A DNA stretch of 64,000 nucleotides, taken from positions 10,082,001 to 10,146,000 of the forward strand of contig JAJNNQ010000026.1 in the NCBI GenBank assembly GCA_027886175.1. Reading direction: 5' to 3'. Both the position numbers and the translations under genes were made by a program. The stretch is from Phylloscopus collybita (taxonomy: Eukaryota; Chordata; Aves; Passeriformes; Phylloscopidae). Each line of letters starts with the position of its first letter. Within the stretch, counting starts at the first letter, position 1. This document shows, piece by piece, positions 13,341 to 26,442 of the stretch. The notes under the pieces were generated by a model. The model was not told where the DNA came from. It was given only the letters and a program-made list of their open reading frames with translations, and ran no database searches.

Positions 13341-16300
13341 TGGCACCAAGCAGCTTTAGCAAAATCCTTCTCCAGAGTAAGCAGTACCTCTTAGACTCTA
13401 GGAGATTTAAGTTCCTTGTTTCACTTATATGTGTTCCCATGAAGTGCTTTTGTTTTAACAAAATGAAGTGTTCCACTGAGAAAATTCTGACTAACTCTAG
13501 TTATAACCCATTCAATACAACTAAACTCCTGTATAAAGAGGAATAATTTTGTAGACTCTGTTCCTGAATCTGTAATGCTTCAGAGGAGCTAGGTTTACGC
13601 AGTATTTCTTTAATTTCTAGGAGAAAGCACAGCAATCCTGAAATATGATATACATGGAGCATTTTGATAATTCTAAAACTGTGAAGCCAATATCATACCA
13701 TACTTAGCTTAAACTGATGAGTCTTAGAGTGTCTTCACAATGTTATCACTCTCTTCCCCACCACTACCCACAAAAGCAGGCAAGTCCTGCATCACAAAGG
13801 GCTGCTATGGTGTCTACGCACAGAAAATTCCTCATACATGAAGTGTGTGACAAAAGACAGCTGTGTAGGCTTTGAAATGATGACTTGCAGAGCTCCTGAC
13901 AGAGGCCACCCAACTGCTGAGTTACCTGTCAGGTTAATAGTGAAGTGCAAAAGGCCTTCCTCTCGCTTACTGAGTCGATTTTCCTTCACAGATACACATT
14001 CCACCTCTATTTCTCTTGCTGTCTTGCAGCCTATGGGGAGAGGTGTGAACAATTAGCTAATGAAGAGCATGCTATGTCTAGACAGAGCTAACTGTTAGCA
14101 GATGAAGGCTGTTTATGTTTGTCAGTTAGCTGAGCGACACAAACCAGACAGATGTGCGTCACATACCACTGGACTTCAAACTGCTGTCTTCCTTGAGGTG
14201 TTGTGCTCCCTTCATTGTCAGAAGAGCAGATCATGCCAAGTTCCAACTTCATCATTTCTTCAGTGGTGGAGAGGCACGATGATAAAACCTTTGAACTACT
14301 TACCATGTGCACAAGGTTTCCTTTTCTAGTCTTGTGTTTTAGAAATAGAAATAACAATATGTATTGCTTTTCATCCACTAGGGATTTAAATGATCAAGGC
14401 TTAAATATTGTATTGTCGGCAGTGTGAGAAATCAGAACTAGATTTGAAGATTGGTGCTACCTTGGGAGAGAGGAATCTACAGATCAGTTCCTGGTTTTGT
14501 CACATATTTCCTGTTTGACCTTGGGCCGATCATTTTGATTCACTCTGCTGTGCTTTCTCATCTGTAAAGCATGGAAAGAGGTGCACCAGGCAAGGGCATT
14601 TATGTGAAAATTATTGTGTTACTGCAATCAGGGGAAGGACTTGCAGATATTCCTGTCAATAAAATTGCATGTGGACTTTAGTAGTACATTTCTTTTACAT
14701 AATGATTTTGTGGAAGGTAGACACAAGCAGGAGTGACCACACAGGAGTAACAGTTTGTCATTTCACATATATTGCTGCTGGCAAGCCTTGAGACCTAGAT
14801 TTCTTTGTGGTCTTACAAGTATAAAACAATGTTTGAACAAACTTTCAAGAAACCATATAACTCTAATCCTTAAGTGGTACCAGCTAATGGAAACCCTTGG
14901 GACAATTATCATCCAGGAGTAGAGTTTGAGGTATAAAGAAGAAATTTGTGGTTCTGTCTGGTTTAAAATGAAATTGGAATGTTTTTAAAGGCATTGCTAT
15001 TAGGAAACATTTTGACTTTTCTTTCTAGCTATAAACAGATGCTTATTCATATTACACCAGATTTACTAGCTAAGGCTGCTTTTCATCAGCAAGGCATAAA
15101 TCCCTCTTGACTGACTGGCAAGGCACAACAATCAAGCTGGTGTAAAAAGGGCGAGCTTGCTTACTGTCATTACAGTCCTACTCCTGCAATATTCCTATTG
15201 ACTCTGGTAGACCCAACTCAGTTTTTATTATCTGTTCACAAGAAGAAATCCTGAGGGATTGTACTTCATCTGTACTGAGAGCTGGATGCAAACTGCACCA
15301 TATACAATATAAAGCAAAACTCGCAAAGACAAGAACAGAAGGAGCACACCCTGTCTCTTTTGTGGACAATGCTTCCTTGAATAAATTACGCTAAGCACAC
15401 AAAAGAAGAAGGAAATGTTATGACTTTCCTAATGTGACCCTGCATTCTCTGTGAAGGTTTTTGAGTGGCTGCCTATTCAGCCATCCAGGCTACATCCTTG
15501 CCTGAGAGTGATCTGAAAAATGATGCAACAAACCAGCGCATCAGAAATCCCTAAAAGATTGATAATGACTGAGAGCTATCTAGGCTCTATGGCTGATGTT
15601 GTTTATTAAACTGTCGACTGACTAAAAGGTGTGGTGGCCTTGGTAGGTGTGGTAATGGATATCAAACACCACAGAGCCTTTGTGGATAAGCCTTGGAAAT
15701 GGAATTGCAAAATCCCCTTACCCCCTGGGGTGATCTTTTCGCCTAAGAGATGGCATGTTTCCATTCACTACTGGCACTTGTCCTTTGGTGATAAAAATCA
15801 TAGACACAAAGTCTATTGTTGACCCAGAATGAAATCCAGTCACAGTTTTGAGCTGAAAACCTTAAGTTTGGATATTTGCAGGTAGATGTCTACATCCTAA
15901 GTCAAAAACCCTTTTCTGGTTTTTATAGCTGTGTGAAGAAGAAAAGACACTTTTCAGTCATAATCCACATAATTTATTTCACTCCTCTCTGTTTAACATG
16001 AGTCAAATACAGTACTAGAAGTACCATGTTCTCTCCATTGACTGTGATGGAAGCCAAAGGTGAGTCACTTAGATGCAGATAGTAACTCTGAAACCCTCCT
16101 CTAGACTACACTAATGCGACTTAAAATGACTCTGTCGTTTTGGAATCATGAGGATTTTTTAAGGTCAATGCAGCTTTCAGATATCTGCTACAAAGGTTAC
16201 AGTGACAACTGAATTAAAAGAGTTGTGTTTGAATTGGAAAATGTCTCTCCTGCTTGCTGAGCTAGGTGTGGAATTCCACTCTCCATGCTCATTCTACCTG

Positions 16301-17269
16301 TGAGAGCATCAGAGGACCTGAGACTAAAATCTGTTCTCTAGATCAGTCTGTTTGTTTGACATCTCTGCTTTGACTTAGGGGAACTGGTTTTTTGGTGGTT
16401 CTTCCATTTTTTTTTTTTATTAAGTTTGCTGATTTTGCACATTGCAAAGGAGTAGAAAGAGGTCAGCTACAGTTCAGTAGGAAATGAGTGTAATGTCACT
16501 GGATTCACTTTACCAGGGATCACTTACAGCCATTTAGTCAGAGTGAATTTCTCTTCAGTTTCAGCAAGGCTGATAAACTTCATGAGAAGACCTAGACATT
16601 TACCTCTGCTATTAAAAGCTTGAGATTTGGAGAGGACTTAATCAAGGGACCCCTCATTATTTGTATTTATATAGCATACACACTGAACTATTATTAGCTT
16701 TCATGTTGCATTATTAACACATTTGAAGTATAGAAGTGGAAACTGGGAATAATTTGTCTGTGAACTACATGCCTGTGGGGTGTAAGCTAAAATGCCTTCT
16801 TTGATCTAACAATGAAGTGAATTTCTGTCATGGACCACACACTTGAAACAAGGCAAGCAGTGGAAAAACAGAAGGAAGGATACAAACACTAATGCTAAGG
16901 TCCATGTACAGTGTGTCTTTCCCTCTCTACTCAGCCCTAAGATTACAAGGCAGTTGCTGGGGCATTTAGAAGAGTTCTGTGTTGCTGTGGAGCACAGCAA
17001 GACTTTGAACTTAGAAGTAATGCATATTAGTAGAGAATAAAGTTATTCCTTATTGCTTTGGTGCCTGGTGTCTGTGTTTTGACAATATTGTAGTCTTTCC
17101 CTAAATGCACTTTGCTCAGAGGTGGGGGAAATCAGTTCATTAGGTACCCTCTTTAAGTGGGTTGTTTTTCATTACTCTAGTTGACAGGGTAGCAATTTCA
17201 GGATTTTCAGTCAGTACAGGGTGAGTTTTCGGGCAGCTTCTTTGTGGTAGTGGAGAGGTTGGTGGGTGC
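13341..17269. other. Unique AT-rich sequence, no gene seen
   Basis: No supported gene, RNA or repeat apart from a 12-base T run near 16409. The longest stop-free stretch is 96 codons (minus, 14088-14378), overlapped by others on the plus strand. None resembles a known protein. Confidence 0.55.
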
Positions 17270-17400
17270 TTTTTGTTTGTTTGTTTGGGGTTTTTTGTTT
17301 CTTTTTGTGGGGGGTTGTTTGCTTTTTGCTGTTGTTTGTTTGTTTTGTTGTTTGTTTTTGTGGTTTTTTGTTTTTGTTTTTGTTTTTGTTTTTGTTTTTG
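17270..17400. repeat. G/T-rich tract ending in (TTTTTG)5
   Basis: About 130 bases almost free of A and C. Scattered G runs (GGGG at 17287-17290, six G at 17309-17314) sit between T-rich spacers. The last 30 bases are five TTTTTG hexamers (17371-17400). The reading frames here code only for Val/Phe/Leu/Gly or Lys/Thr/Asn/Gln repeats and are not genes. Confidence 0.9.
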
Positions 17401-18955
17401 ATATGCTGACCTTGTCACAGACTAAAGTGTAGGCCTACAGTTATGCAGTGTGGGCATAATCTTTAAAAACGTTTGCATTAAGATGCACAGAACCATACTT
17501 AACCCTGATAATATTGTCACTGATTTCACTAAGGCTATATGAGGGCTGAGTTTGCCTCTGTTTGAAAGTCAGCTGATAGTTTTCATCATGAGGAGGAGGC
17601 TGAATAAATTTGTGTCACTTTTTAGGGATATCCTGCCTTTCCCCTCCAGAAAAAAAGTCAAAAATGTTGCTTTAATAGTGATTTCATTGTGTTGCTTCCC
17701 ACTAGATGCAAGCCCTATCTTGCCAGCTTGAAATGTTGGGTGTTTTTTCATGATAAATGAAGCATAAAAAAACCACTGTCCTTATGCTAGAAGGCAAACA
17801 GAGGAGGATATTAAAAGTGTTCTAACTGTGATCAGAGAAATTCTTAGCTGTCTCAAAGTGACTTAGGCTTACTAGTCTGATTAATTTTTTACAGTAGTTG
17901 TGCTCCAGAAGCACTCAGTGTTTTTGGAAATCCAACCTACTCCCGAATGCAAGTACAAGAAAATAAGAACTCTGCCCAACTCACTGCAGTAAATTAAAAT
18001 CAGATGTCAGAAGACAGCCTCTAGCTGTGCGCCTTGCCTGTCTTGTAGATGGTATTGCCCACAATCTCCTGTAAAGGAGCATTTGAATTGCCCCAGTGAT
18101 TTCTGCAACACAGTAAGATAAATGGAAATCAGAGCTGGTTTACCTTACATGACCAGCTGAAAACAGGAGGTGAGTTGTAAGCAGCTTAGATGATGCTGTC
18201 CTTGACAATGCCAGGGTGGGGTGGGCAGCTCAGGGAGTGAACAGCTCAGCTGTCCAACTTTAAAATGCCACCAAGTCTGTCAGAAGCTCTTGTTGAAAGA
18301 GCTTTAGCCACGCAACAACAACCATTCATAAAGGAAGTCACCATTTTAGCAGAAGGCTCAGTCCTGATCTCTTGCTCCCTTACTTACTGGAATTTTGCCC
18401 AAATAAGGACACCATGATATCTTAGGAAGAGGACAAAGAAAAAGTTACATATAATTTTAGAAGGGCAGAAGACTTCCTTTGTTGACAACTTTTGAACTTG
18501 AGTCTCATGTAGAGCAGAAAGGTAAAGTAATTCAATGAGCACAGACAGTATCATGTACTGACCCTAACTTGATAAAGTGACTGATATTAAGAGGATGTTA
18601 AAATTACATTCAGGTCCTCAAACTGTCAATCTATTCTCTTCCTAATACAAGTGATCCTGAAAATCTCTGTGACCAATTAGTAGGTCTGTCCAGAATGAAC
18701 GAGGCATAGGAAAGACAAGACCAGTGGTATGCCCATTTCGAGAGCTGCCTTATGGAAACATAAACCATATAAAGATCTGGGGACCACCAGCTTGTGCCTC
18801 TGAGGACTGACACAAAATCTAGGGCTGACTGTGACAGCATGTGCCTAGACAGAAGTGTGCAGGAACACTTCTTCCCACTCTGATAGTCACCAGTGTCCTC
18901 TGCCAAGCACAGGGAGCAAGTACACTGAGTCCAGAGACAAGGTTTCCCCAAAGTT
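17401..18955. other. Unique sequence, no gene seen
   Basis: Nothing nameable. A 136-codon open stretch on the minus strand (18631-19041) has its amino-terminal part inside the GAGAA array that follows, so its length is inflated by the repeat. I reject it as a gene. Confidence 0.55.
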
Positions 18956-19025
18956 GAGAAGAGAAGAGAAGAGAAGAGAAGAGAAGAGAAGAGAAGAGAA
19001 GAGAAGAGAAGAGAAGAGAAGAGAA
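18956..19025. repeat. (GAGAA)14 microsatellite
   Basis: Fourteen uninterrupted GAGAA pentamers, pure purine on the plus strand, followed by one GAAAG unit. All three minus-strand frames stay open through it and give Ser/Leu/Phe repeats. A perfect pentanucleotide array of this length is probably polymorphic between individuals. Confidence 0.95.
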
Positions 19026-21632
19026 GAAAGACAATCTCCAAAATTTATCTGTTTTTTTTCTTCCTTTGAAGGAAGAAGGAGCATTGGAAAGAAGGGAGAG
19101 AAGGAGAGTAGTAGGAAAGAAGGAAAGCATGTGACTAGAATTTAATTATTAGTGAAGATATATATTTTAGGGAGGCTGTTGAATAAGCTTCAATAACCTA
19201 TACCTAAACACCAAAAGGCACAAAATGTATATCAGGGCTAAGAAAACTGGAAGCTGAAAACAATTAGAAAACACAGTTTTAAAGATAAAACCACTTGTAG
19301 TTTTAATGCAGTTCTGTAATGGCACTGATAGTCACTCTGGCCCTGTTCTTCTAGCTTTGTTGGATAGCAAGGTGACCTTTGAAAAATCTTTATCCTTTGA
19401 GGCAACAGGTCACTTCTGAGACTTAACACAATATTTGGGGTAAACATCTAGAATAAAGATAAGCAAAAAATCTCAGAGAATCCGAAAGTCAGAATTACTT
19501 GTAGACATTTGCCTCTTTCTAGTTTGAGAGGCCATCAGCTAGGAAAAATATTTTTTTCCTTTCTCAGTCAGCCTAGAATCTACAGTCAGTCCAACCTCTA
19601 GAGATAGATTTAGAATTGACTTCTCGTTCTGAAAGGCTCTGAAAGACTGAAATTAAACACAAGGTTTAAAATAAAAAGGTGGGGACATAGTGCTTTCATT
19701 GCTCTTTGTTAATGTGATTTTCACATAATTAAAGTTGCAGGTGTACTTTTGATTATGCAGGTATTCTGGTGTGTGGTTCTGAGTAAATAATATGTTTGCA
19801 GTGCCTGCTGGCAGATTGTTCGTTATGAGCTCATTTATTTGGGTTCCCTAGTTCAAATAGGAAAACAGAAGCCAAATTCTGGCTTGATTTTCCTTGTCTT
19901 GTGTGAAAATCTGCACAGAGCAACGAAGAAGGTGGGCATAATTTTTTTTGGGAGGGCATAATTTCCCTGCTTTCCTTTCAATGTGTAAGAGAATCCAGCT
20001 AAGAAGTACTTGAGAACTATTAAAGGAGACATGGACTTGCACACCTTGAGTTCTCTATTTCCTGAAACTCATGAAAGTGTCTCTGTTAGAGCTACACAGA
20101 TAGGTTTTCCCTGTACAATGAGTCTGGTCATTTATGTTATGTAAATCCTGAGTAATGGCAAAGTCTGTGAATTTGATTTGAGATGGAAGCTGACCCCTTC
20201 AGTTTTCTTCCACTTGATCAAAGACACCTCAATACTTCAGATGTAAGAAGTGTGGGAAAATGAGAAAATTTTAGGAGTACAGTGCTTGGTTAATCAGAAC
20301 TATTTACGCGTTCCTGCAAAGCTTCTACTTTGTCCTGTATCTGTAACTCAATTTCAGCCTCTAAATGTACATGTGTTTGAAGGCTTCCTCAAACCCTGTA
20401 CCAGGACACACTCTTTCGTGTAATAACCAGCACACATTGGTTAGTCCTTCAGGTCCTCTGACCTCTAATAAGATAAAATGTAGCAGCTTATAATTTTGGT
20501 GATCTGGATTCAAATATTTAAGCCATGGTTTAAATTTCAAGGCTCCATACACTGTATTTAATTTCAGCAGAAGTATATTTTTGCTGTCTACATCCTTCCT
20601 GTCTCTTTCCATCCCAAAAAGGCATATTTAAAGCAAATGTGAGAAACAATAACATCTCTGTTATCTAGATTCAAATATTTTGACTGCTCATTCTATCAGT
20701 CTACCTCAGAAGAGACTCCTTTCAACGTAATGTTTCAAATCCAATTTTAAAGTAACACACAATTCTGCTTCTGAAACACTGCTAAGAGATGACCCAATTA
20801 AAGAGCTGCATATCAAGACCAAGAGTGCAAACCATCTTTTCGAATGCACTGATGAAATTACTTTTCCATTGTCATTAGATACTTTCCTTCTGACAACCAG
20901 TTAATCACAGAAATAATCTTTTAAATATGCGTTAAACCATAGCTATGCCTAATCATCCCATTAAACATCATCAGGTCATTCTTTGCAGAGATAAATAGCT
21001 TAAAGAGCATTCTTCCTTTGATCATGCTATCTCCTGATGTTTTTGATAGGAGGGCAAATGCATCCTCCAGATTTCATCAGTTCAAATCTTCAGTGAGCTG
21101 CTGCATTTCGCCTGGTTTCCTCAAGTGAGTGGAGCATGCAGCTCTTCACCATCACAAAGTGATAGCCTGTACTATCCACTATTTGTGTCCAAATGTGGAT
21201 CCTTCGTCAGTGTAGGGGGGATATTAGAGCACAGGAATGGGAAGATGTCCCATTATGGCAATAAGCATAGGGTGAAGTTAATAAGAATTACTTCAGCTGC
21301 TGCATAAAAAAACCTGACGTTCTCCTCAGAAGTGTTAGGTTGAATCAAGTTAGATCTTCAATACCCTAGGAGCTGGCCTGCCTTCTAGCTCAGCAGGATG
21401 ATCTGCAGTGACCAACCTACTTCCTTCAAAGCAAGGGGTTTTAGTCCTTCTTGGTCAGCCAACATAACAAAAATGAGGCAAACAAACCCCTTGTTTTGGG
21501 CCAGTTGTCTACTTAGGTACCACAGTGTATAAATTAGGCAGTGGAAAAAGCAGTCACTTACCCTTTACTCCATTATTCTGGGGTAGTGAGAGTTCAGGGA
21601 ACGTTGAGTCTTGTAAATTGAAGAGTTTATGG
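19026..21632. other. Unique AT-rich sequence, no gene seen
   Basis: No gene supported. A purine-rich stretch (about 19070-19130, AAGG/GAAGG-like) follows the GAGAA array. A short direct repeat GGGCATAATTT occurs at 19934 and 19954. Stop-free stretches reach at most 83 codons. Confidence 0.55.
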
Positions 21633-21754
21633 AATCATACCATAGAATCATAGAGTGGCCTGGATTGAAAGGTACCTTAAAGATCATCTGGTTCCAAGCC
21701 CCCTGCCGTGGCAAGGTCAGCTTTCACCAGACCAGGTTGCTCAGAGCTGCATCA
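21633..21754 (-). mobile_element. CR1 LINE 3'-end fragment
   Basis: The plus strand begins with AATCATACCATAGAATCATAGAG, a tail of the ATTCTATG type read in reverse. It continues with TACCTTAAAGATCATCTGGTT, then CCCCCTGCCGTGGCAAGG and CCAGACCAGGTTGCTCAGAGC. This order is that of the reverse-complemented 3' end of an avian CR1. Similarity ends abruptly near 21754, which gives a 5'-truncated copy of about 120 bp on the minus strand. Confidence 0.85.
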
Positions 21755-24700
21755 TCTTAAGACCTGTTCTTTGAGACACATTGTGGCAGGGAAAAATGGG
21801 CAACTGAATAACAGAACCAATATGATTTCCAACAGAAACCACCTTATTGTTTGCATTAGACCCCAGTTACAGATTCTAGCACTACTGTCCACACTTACAG
21901 GTGTCTCTCAATTGGCTAAGCCACTTGTTCACAAGGCAGGCATGCATCCTTCAGGGCATCTGAGTGGTCAAGCATCCATCATCACATTGTGTGTCCTCTA
22001 TCTAGGTTTTTCATTCTTTGACCACAGTTTCTCAGGCTCTTTGTTCTTGTTTTCATCCTGTTGTTTTTTCAGTAACCTTGATGAATCCCTGAGAACCCTG
22101 AAAACAAGACTGCAGGTGGCTTGTTACTTACAAGCAGTTTGGCTAGTACACAGCATGGCCTAAGCTCTGCAGATATATTGGTACAATGCATCCTGTTTCA
22201 AGGTCTGAACTGGGAGGAGGATTCAGCAAGTGCCACTTTCTGTGAGACGATTAGGCAAAGATGGGAGATTGTTTGCCAACTGCTTTTTTATCAGAAGACC
22301 ATCCTACTCTGGGCTGTGAAGAGAAATGGGGAAAATTTCATCTTTTGATTGGCACAGAAACAGATATAAAGGTAAACCCCACTGCCTACCTCAGTGTGAG
22401 GAATGTAAGCATGCATTCTTTACTGATAAGGTACAGGAGAGTGCATGTGCCTGCTTTAAGGCTGTGAGGGAAGAATGAAAAAGAGAGCCAACATGATGAC
22501 AGAAGTTATTGCACCTTTGATAGCCCCACTTAGACTGTGCACTGTAAATGCAGGCACTTCCATACACTGATGTTGAAAGGATATTATTGCTGGCCACTGA
22601 AAGCTTATCTTTGCTTCTGTCATATATTTCTAGAATAGTCCTGGCAGGGCACTGTGATAGAGTATGAGCACACTATCAGAAGAAAAACTCCAGGTGAAAG
22701 GCAAAGTCCACTCTGCTACACAGGCACCAGTTGCATATTGCTCAGTGACAGATGCCAAGCAGCTTGGCAGATGGGTATGCCAGTGTGTCAAGGGGAGGTA
22801 ATTACAGTATTTTTGTGGTTTCAGAACTGACAGTACAGCTGCCTACCTGCTTTGCTTTGCAGCTATTTCATTGATTTGTCTGCATTAAATCAAAGAGTTT
22901 TGCATCTTTTTACATTATATTTATTATTTTATAGCCTAATTTGGCAGATTGGAAGAGTAGGTGGAAGGAGGTAAGGTAATTTCCCTCCTTGCTTCAGCAG
23001 GGGTTTTGAAATAAGAGAATTTTCTTCAGTGTATCCCAAAGCATTAAATGTCAGTGGAGCATAATGAAAGCTGGAACTGGATCTTTAGGAATGCTTAATT
23101 AACACTATGTGGGACAAAGTAGCCTTTTTCATTAGCTAACAGTTTTCCATTACTTTTCATTTAAACTTTTCAAGCACTAGGTTAAAAGGTGCTTGTCTGA
23201 ATAGTTTGAGTGGTAAAATGTCAAGTGTGCATTCAGCTAGTATGCATTAGGAGAAGCATAGCTCATGGCTAGCTGGGGCAATAAAGTCTAACCAGATGAG
23301 CTGTTCTTGTCTGAGTTCATCCGGCTATGTCCTTTGGAGAATACGTATGACACAGCCTGTTATCTTGTAGCATTGTGTTGTGCAGGAAGATGACACTCTG
23401 CCTTTCAAAAAGCAGCTGTTTCCCTCTTTGTTCCTGCAGCAGGAAGCCTTGCCTCTATGTCTGCCTTTTCAATACTGTTGTATGATGACATGATTAGAAA
23501 GGTGCAGGTTCTCTACTGCTTGGCATAGGGAAAAAACTGCTTTCCTTATATTTTCCTGTTTTTCTATCAAAACTTTTTCAACCACCATTAAGTGGAGGTT
23601 GCTGCTCAAATGATGGCCTTTTCTCTACTTCCAGACCTGGCTGTGCATTTCTGCAAACATAGTTGCAGCAATACTAATGAACATGTGGCTGGGCCATGAG
23701 CTGGGTCAGGGAGATGACCCCAGCAGAAATGAATCTGTTTTAAAAAAAGGAAGTGTTTTTGAAGCTGCAGCCTCAGGAGCTGTGAATTGACACCTCTCAC
23801 GTTATTGGATTCAGGAATGTGCAATTTCACAGTAAGGATGATTGCTTTTTCCTTTTCACTGCTAGGCATTTATTAAGTTCCAGGTATGCAAAGTGATACT
23901 AGCACCAGTTTAATTAAAAAATATGTTGAGACTGCCTCCAGGATAGGGGTGGACCCTGTTTATGGGAGATGAAAAATATCAGGGTCTGAGGAGGAAGGAA
24001 GATCATTTCAACAGTAGCAAATGAGAAGGTACAATAGGCACAATCACTGACTACAGTACTGTATTAACTTAGGAAATATAGCATTGATATTACTGCAAAT
24101 AGTGCTAATGTTCTATCTGGTTCCATACCCTCATGGTTGTCTTTAAGGTAATCTCAGAGAAATAATTTACAATGATACAATGATGAATTGATTATTTATT
24201 GCACGTCATGTCTCATGACATTCTCCTGTCTTCCTCTGATCCATGTTTTGGGCTTCTTGATTAGTAAAATAGCACTGTATCTTCACTTAAATAAACTGCT
24301 TTTTCATTAATTTGTTTAATAGTGTTCAATGCTTGTCTTAGATTACTGACATCTAAACACACCATAGCAACAGGTTCTATTATGTAAACTTCTAATATGT
24401 AAAAATAAAGGTCTTCTGCTTGCCCAAACTTGCTGTCCAATTTCCCTGTGTCCCTCATAGTTTATATTTTATGAAAAATTGTGAGTCATCATTCTGATTT
24501 TATTTTTATTAGATTATTTGTACCTTCACCTTGAAGCTCTCACAGTTCTGCCCTCAATCATCTCTTTGTAATGCTGAGGGTTTTCAGTCTGTGTAGCTTC
24601 TCCTTAGACAGAAGCCACATGCCACTTCTGTGTCTTGTTCTCACACTGACAGTTTCTGTTCATGACCTACATTGCACAGTCTGGTTGCCATTCTGACTTC

Positions 24701-24760
24701 TGCCCAGCACCTAAGTGATGTTGTGAAGAGCTTTCAGGGGGGCCTTTTGGATCTCATCCC
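21755..24760. other. Unique sequence, no gene seen
   Basis: The longest open stretch in the window (151 codons, plus, 21708-22163) begins inside the CR1 tail and continues here. Its first codons are antisense retroposon, and the rest has no domain I recognise. No other gene, RNA or repeat is supported. Confidence 0.5.
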
Positions 24761-24882
24761 CCAGCAGGGACAGCGAGCGTGGACGTGGGCGCTATGTCCC
24801 GGCAGTGTGCTTTTGTCCCCTGCTGGTCACCGCGCATCTGCGAACGCTGAATTTCCTTTGCTGTCTCGCTGCCTTGTCACGC
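24761..24882. other. CpG cluster with flanking inverted repeat
   Basis: I count about 11 CpG dinucleotides between roughly 24770 and 24882, against a background where CpG is scarce. The first part is framed by an imperfect inverted repeat. CCAGCAGGGACA (24761-24772) pairs with TGTCCCCTGCTGG (24814-24826), leaving one bulged C and a 41-base middle. The middle itself has complementary GGAC/GTCC and AGCG/CGCT pieces. It could be a small unmethylated regulatory element, a structured RNA or a young insertion. The sequence alone does not decide. Confidence 0.45.
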
Positions 24883-25221
24883 AGCAGCTCTGTATCACAG
24901 CTGTGCAGTGGTGAGGTACAGCTACAAAAATGCAGCTTTATTTTTAATGCCACAGATAACATTATCATTAATGAGCTTTTCCACATCTGCTCTCACCATT
25001 TCCATGTAGTTTATGAACTACATGAACATATGTGAACACAGATTCCAGCGCAGTCCCTGTGTGCAATCTGCATCCCTGGCAGACCCCATCTGCTATGAAA
25101 CCCCTCGTCATTTACTATCCCTGCTTCCCTTTCTCAGTGAGTTATCTTCATCTCATTATTCCTTTTTTTTAAAACCTGTGACAAAAAAAGCTGTAAAAGG
25201 ATCCTTTAGGGATCCTTTAGC
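24883..25221. other. Unique sequence with two short symmetric motifs
   Basis: A hairpin-capable CATGTAGTT/AACTACATG pair with a 4-base spacer lies at 25003-25024. A tandem 11-bp duplication of GGATCCTTTAG lies at 25199-25220. No gene is seen. Confidence 0.6.
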
Positions 25222-25585
25222 AGAGTTGCCCAGGGCCTGAGGGCACCCCTGGGATGCGTTGTCCCTGCCTAGCCCCTGGGGCTGCCCATTCCATGCAGGT
25301 CCCAGGGCACATGTCAGCTGTTGGGAACCTCAGCCCCTGCTCCACAGTGTGCCTGATGTCCAGGAACCACAGCCCTGCCTGTCCCTGCCATGGACCATGC
25401 CCATCCTGGCCACATATGAGGCTGTGTCCAAGCCTGGCCCCAGCCTCAGCTGGTCTGTGTCCCCCGAAACATGCCTGGCTCCCTGGGGTTGGAGCTGCCC
25501 CAGCCCCTCCAGTTTCCCTGCCCCTGGCTGAAACGGTGGGATAGACCCCTGCCTCGTGGGCTCTCCTGCTCTGCCCTGACAATGG
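25222..25585. other. GC-rich, CpG-poor block with recurring CCTGCC-type motifs
   Basis: About 360 bases clearly richer in C and G than the surroundings, yet with only a few CpGs. CCCTGCC, CCCCTGG and CTGTCCCTGCC-like words recur irregularly, like a decayed minisatellite. Several frames on both strands are open (up to 123 codons, minus, 25217-25588). This is expected from low stop-codon density in GC-rich DNA. A decayed exon cannot be excluded, but I see no domain or convincing splice context. Confidence 0.45.
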
Positions 25586-26442
25586 CACTTGTCACTTCTC
25601 AAAACTGCCTTGTATAACTTCCTTTTCCAAAGGCTGGATTGACTGTGCTTACTAGATTATGTAATTATCTACAAATGCTATTCTTATTGTAAATAACCAA
25701 TTTAGCTGGTATGGAAATCAGTCTCATTTGTCAGTTTTTTTTCTTAAAACCTCATTCAAACCTGAAACAAAACTCTTAAATCTCTTAAAACAAACCTCCT
25801 AAGCTCTAGGACCAAGTTGAGTGACAAAGCTATGCATTGCAGTTAATAGACAGCGTATTCATAGCTGAGATTGTTTTAGGACAGCTGTGACAATGTTATC
25901 TGTGATTACTTTTTCTTATTTTTTCTTTCTAAAGCTGTTGATACTTTAATTTTAAACACCTCCTCAAACTTCCCTCTAGAAGAAGTCTTGCAAAGAGCTC
26001 AGTGGCAAATACTGATGTGAATCAATTATTTATTTTTTATTATACAACTTCTTCGAGTGTCCTTGTACTTCAGATCTGACTGCTGAAGACTCTGTTGTTA
26101 CTTGGTCAGTGTTTCCAGAAAATATACAGCTTCTATGTGACTAACAAGCTCTTTCTTGGAATAATTTTTGACACTGTGTTACATGTTTACCAGCATTTTT
26201 ATTCTTCTCAGTTTTCTATTTCTTTCACAAACTTCTATTTTTGAAGATGTCATGATGCCTTTCATAGTTTCACGTACTCTTGTTCTTAACTATACAAACT
26301 TTTCTTAAGGTTTTTAAAGTCTTTTGATTATGATATGCATTTCTTCTGAACATCTCATTTTTATTTTATAAATTGTCTCCATGGCAACTGTAAGCATTTT
26401 TATCTTTTTAACTTAACAAGCTTCCTAATTTTTAGTGAAACC
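25586..26442. other. Unique AT-rich sequence, no gene seen
   Basis: I see no gene, repeat or RNA here. Confidence 0.55.

Noticed and set aside
18631..19145. Open frames of 65-136 codons on both strands
   Set aside because: They run through the (GAGAA)14 array, which has no stops in several frames. The length is an artefact of the repeat.
21708..22163. Longest open reading stretch (151 codons, plus)
   Set aside because: Its first codons lie in the antisense CR1 tail, no domain or start context is convincing, and no splice-compatible neighbours were seen. Retroposon edge plus chance explains it.
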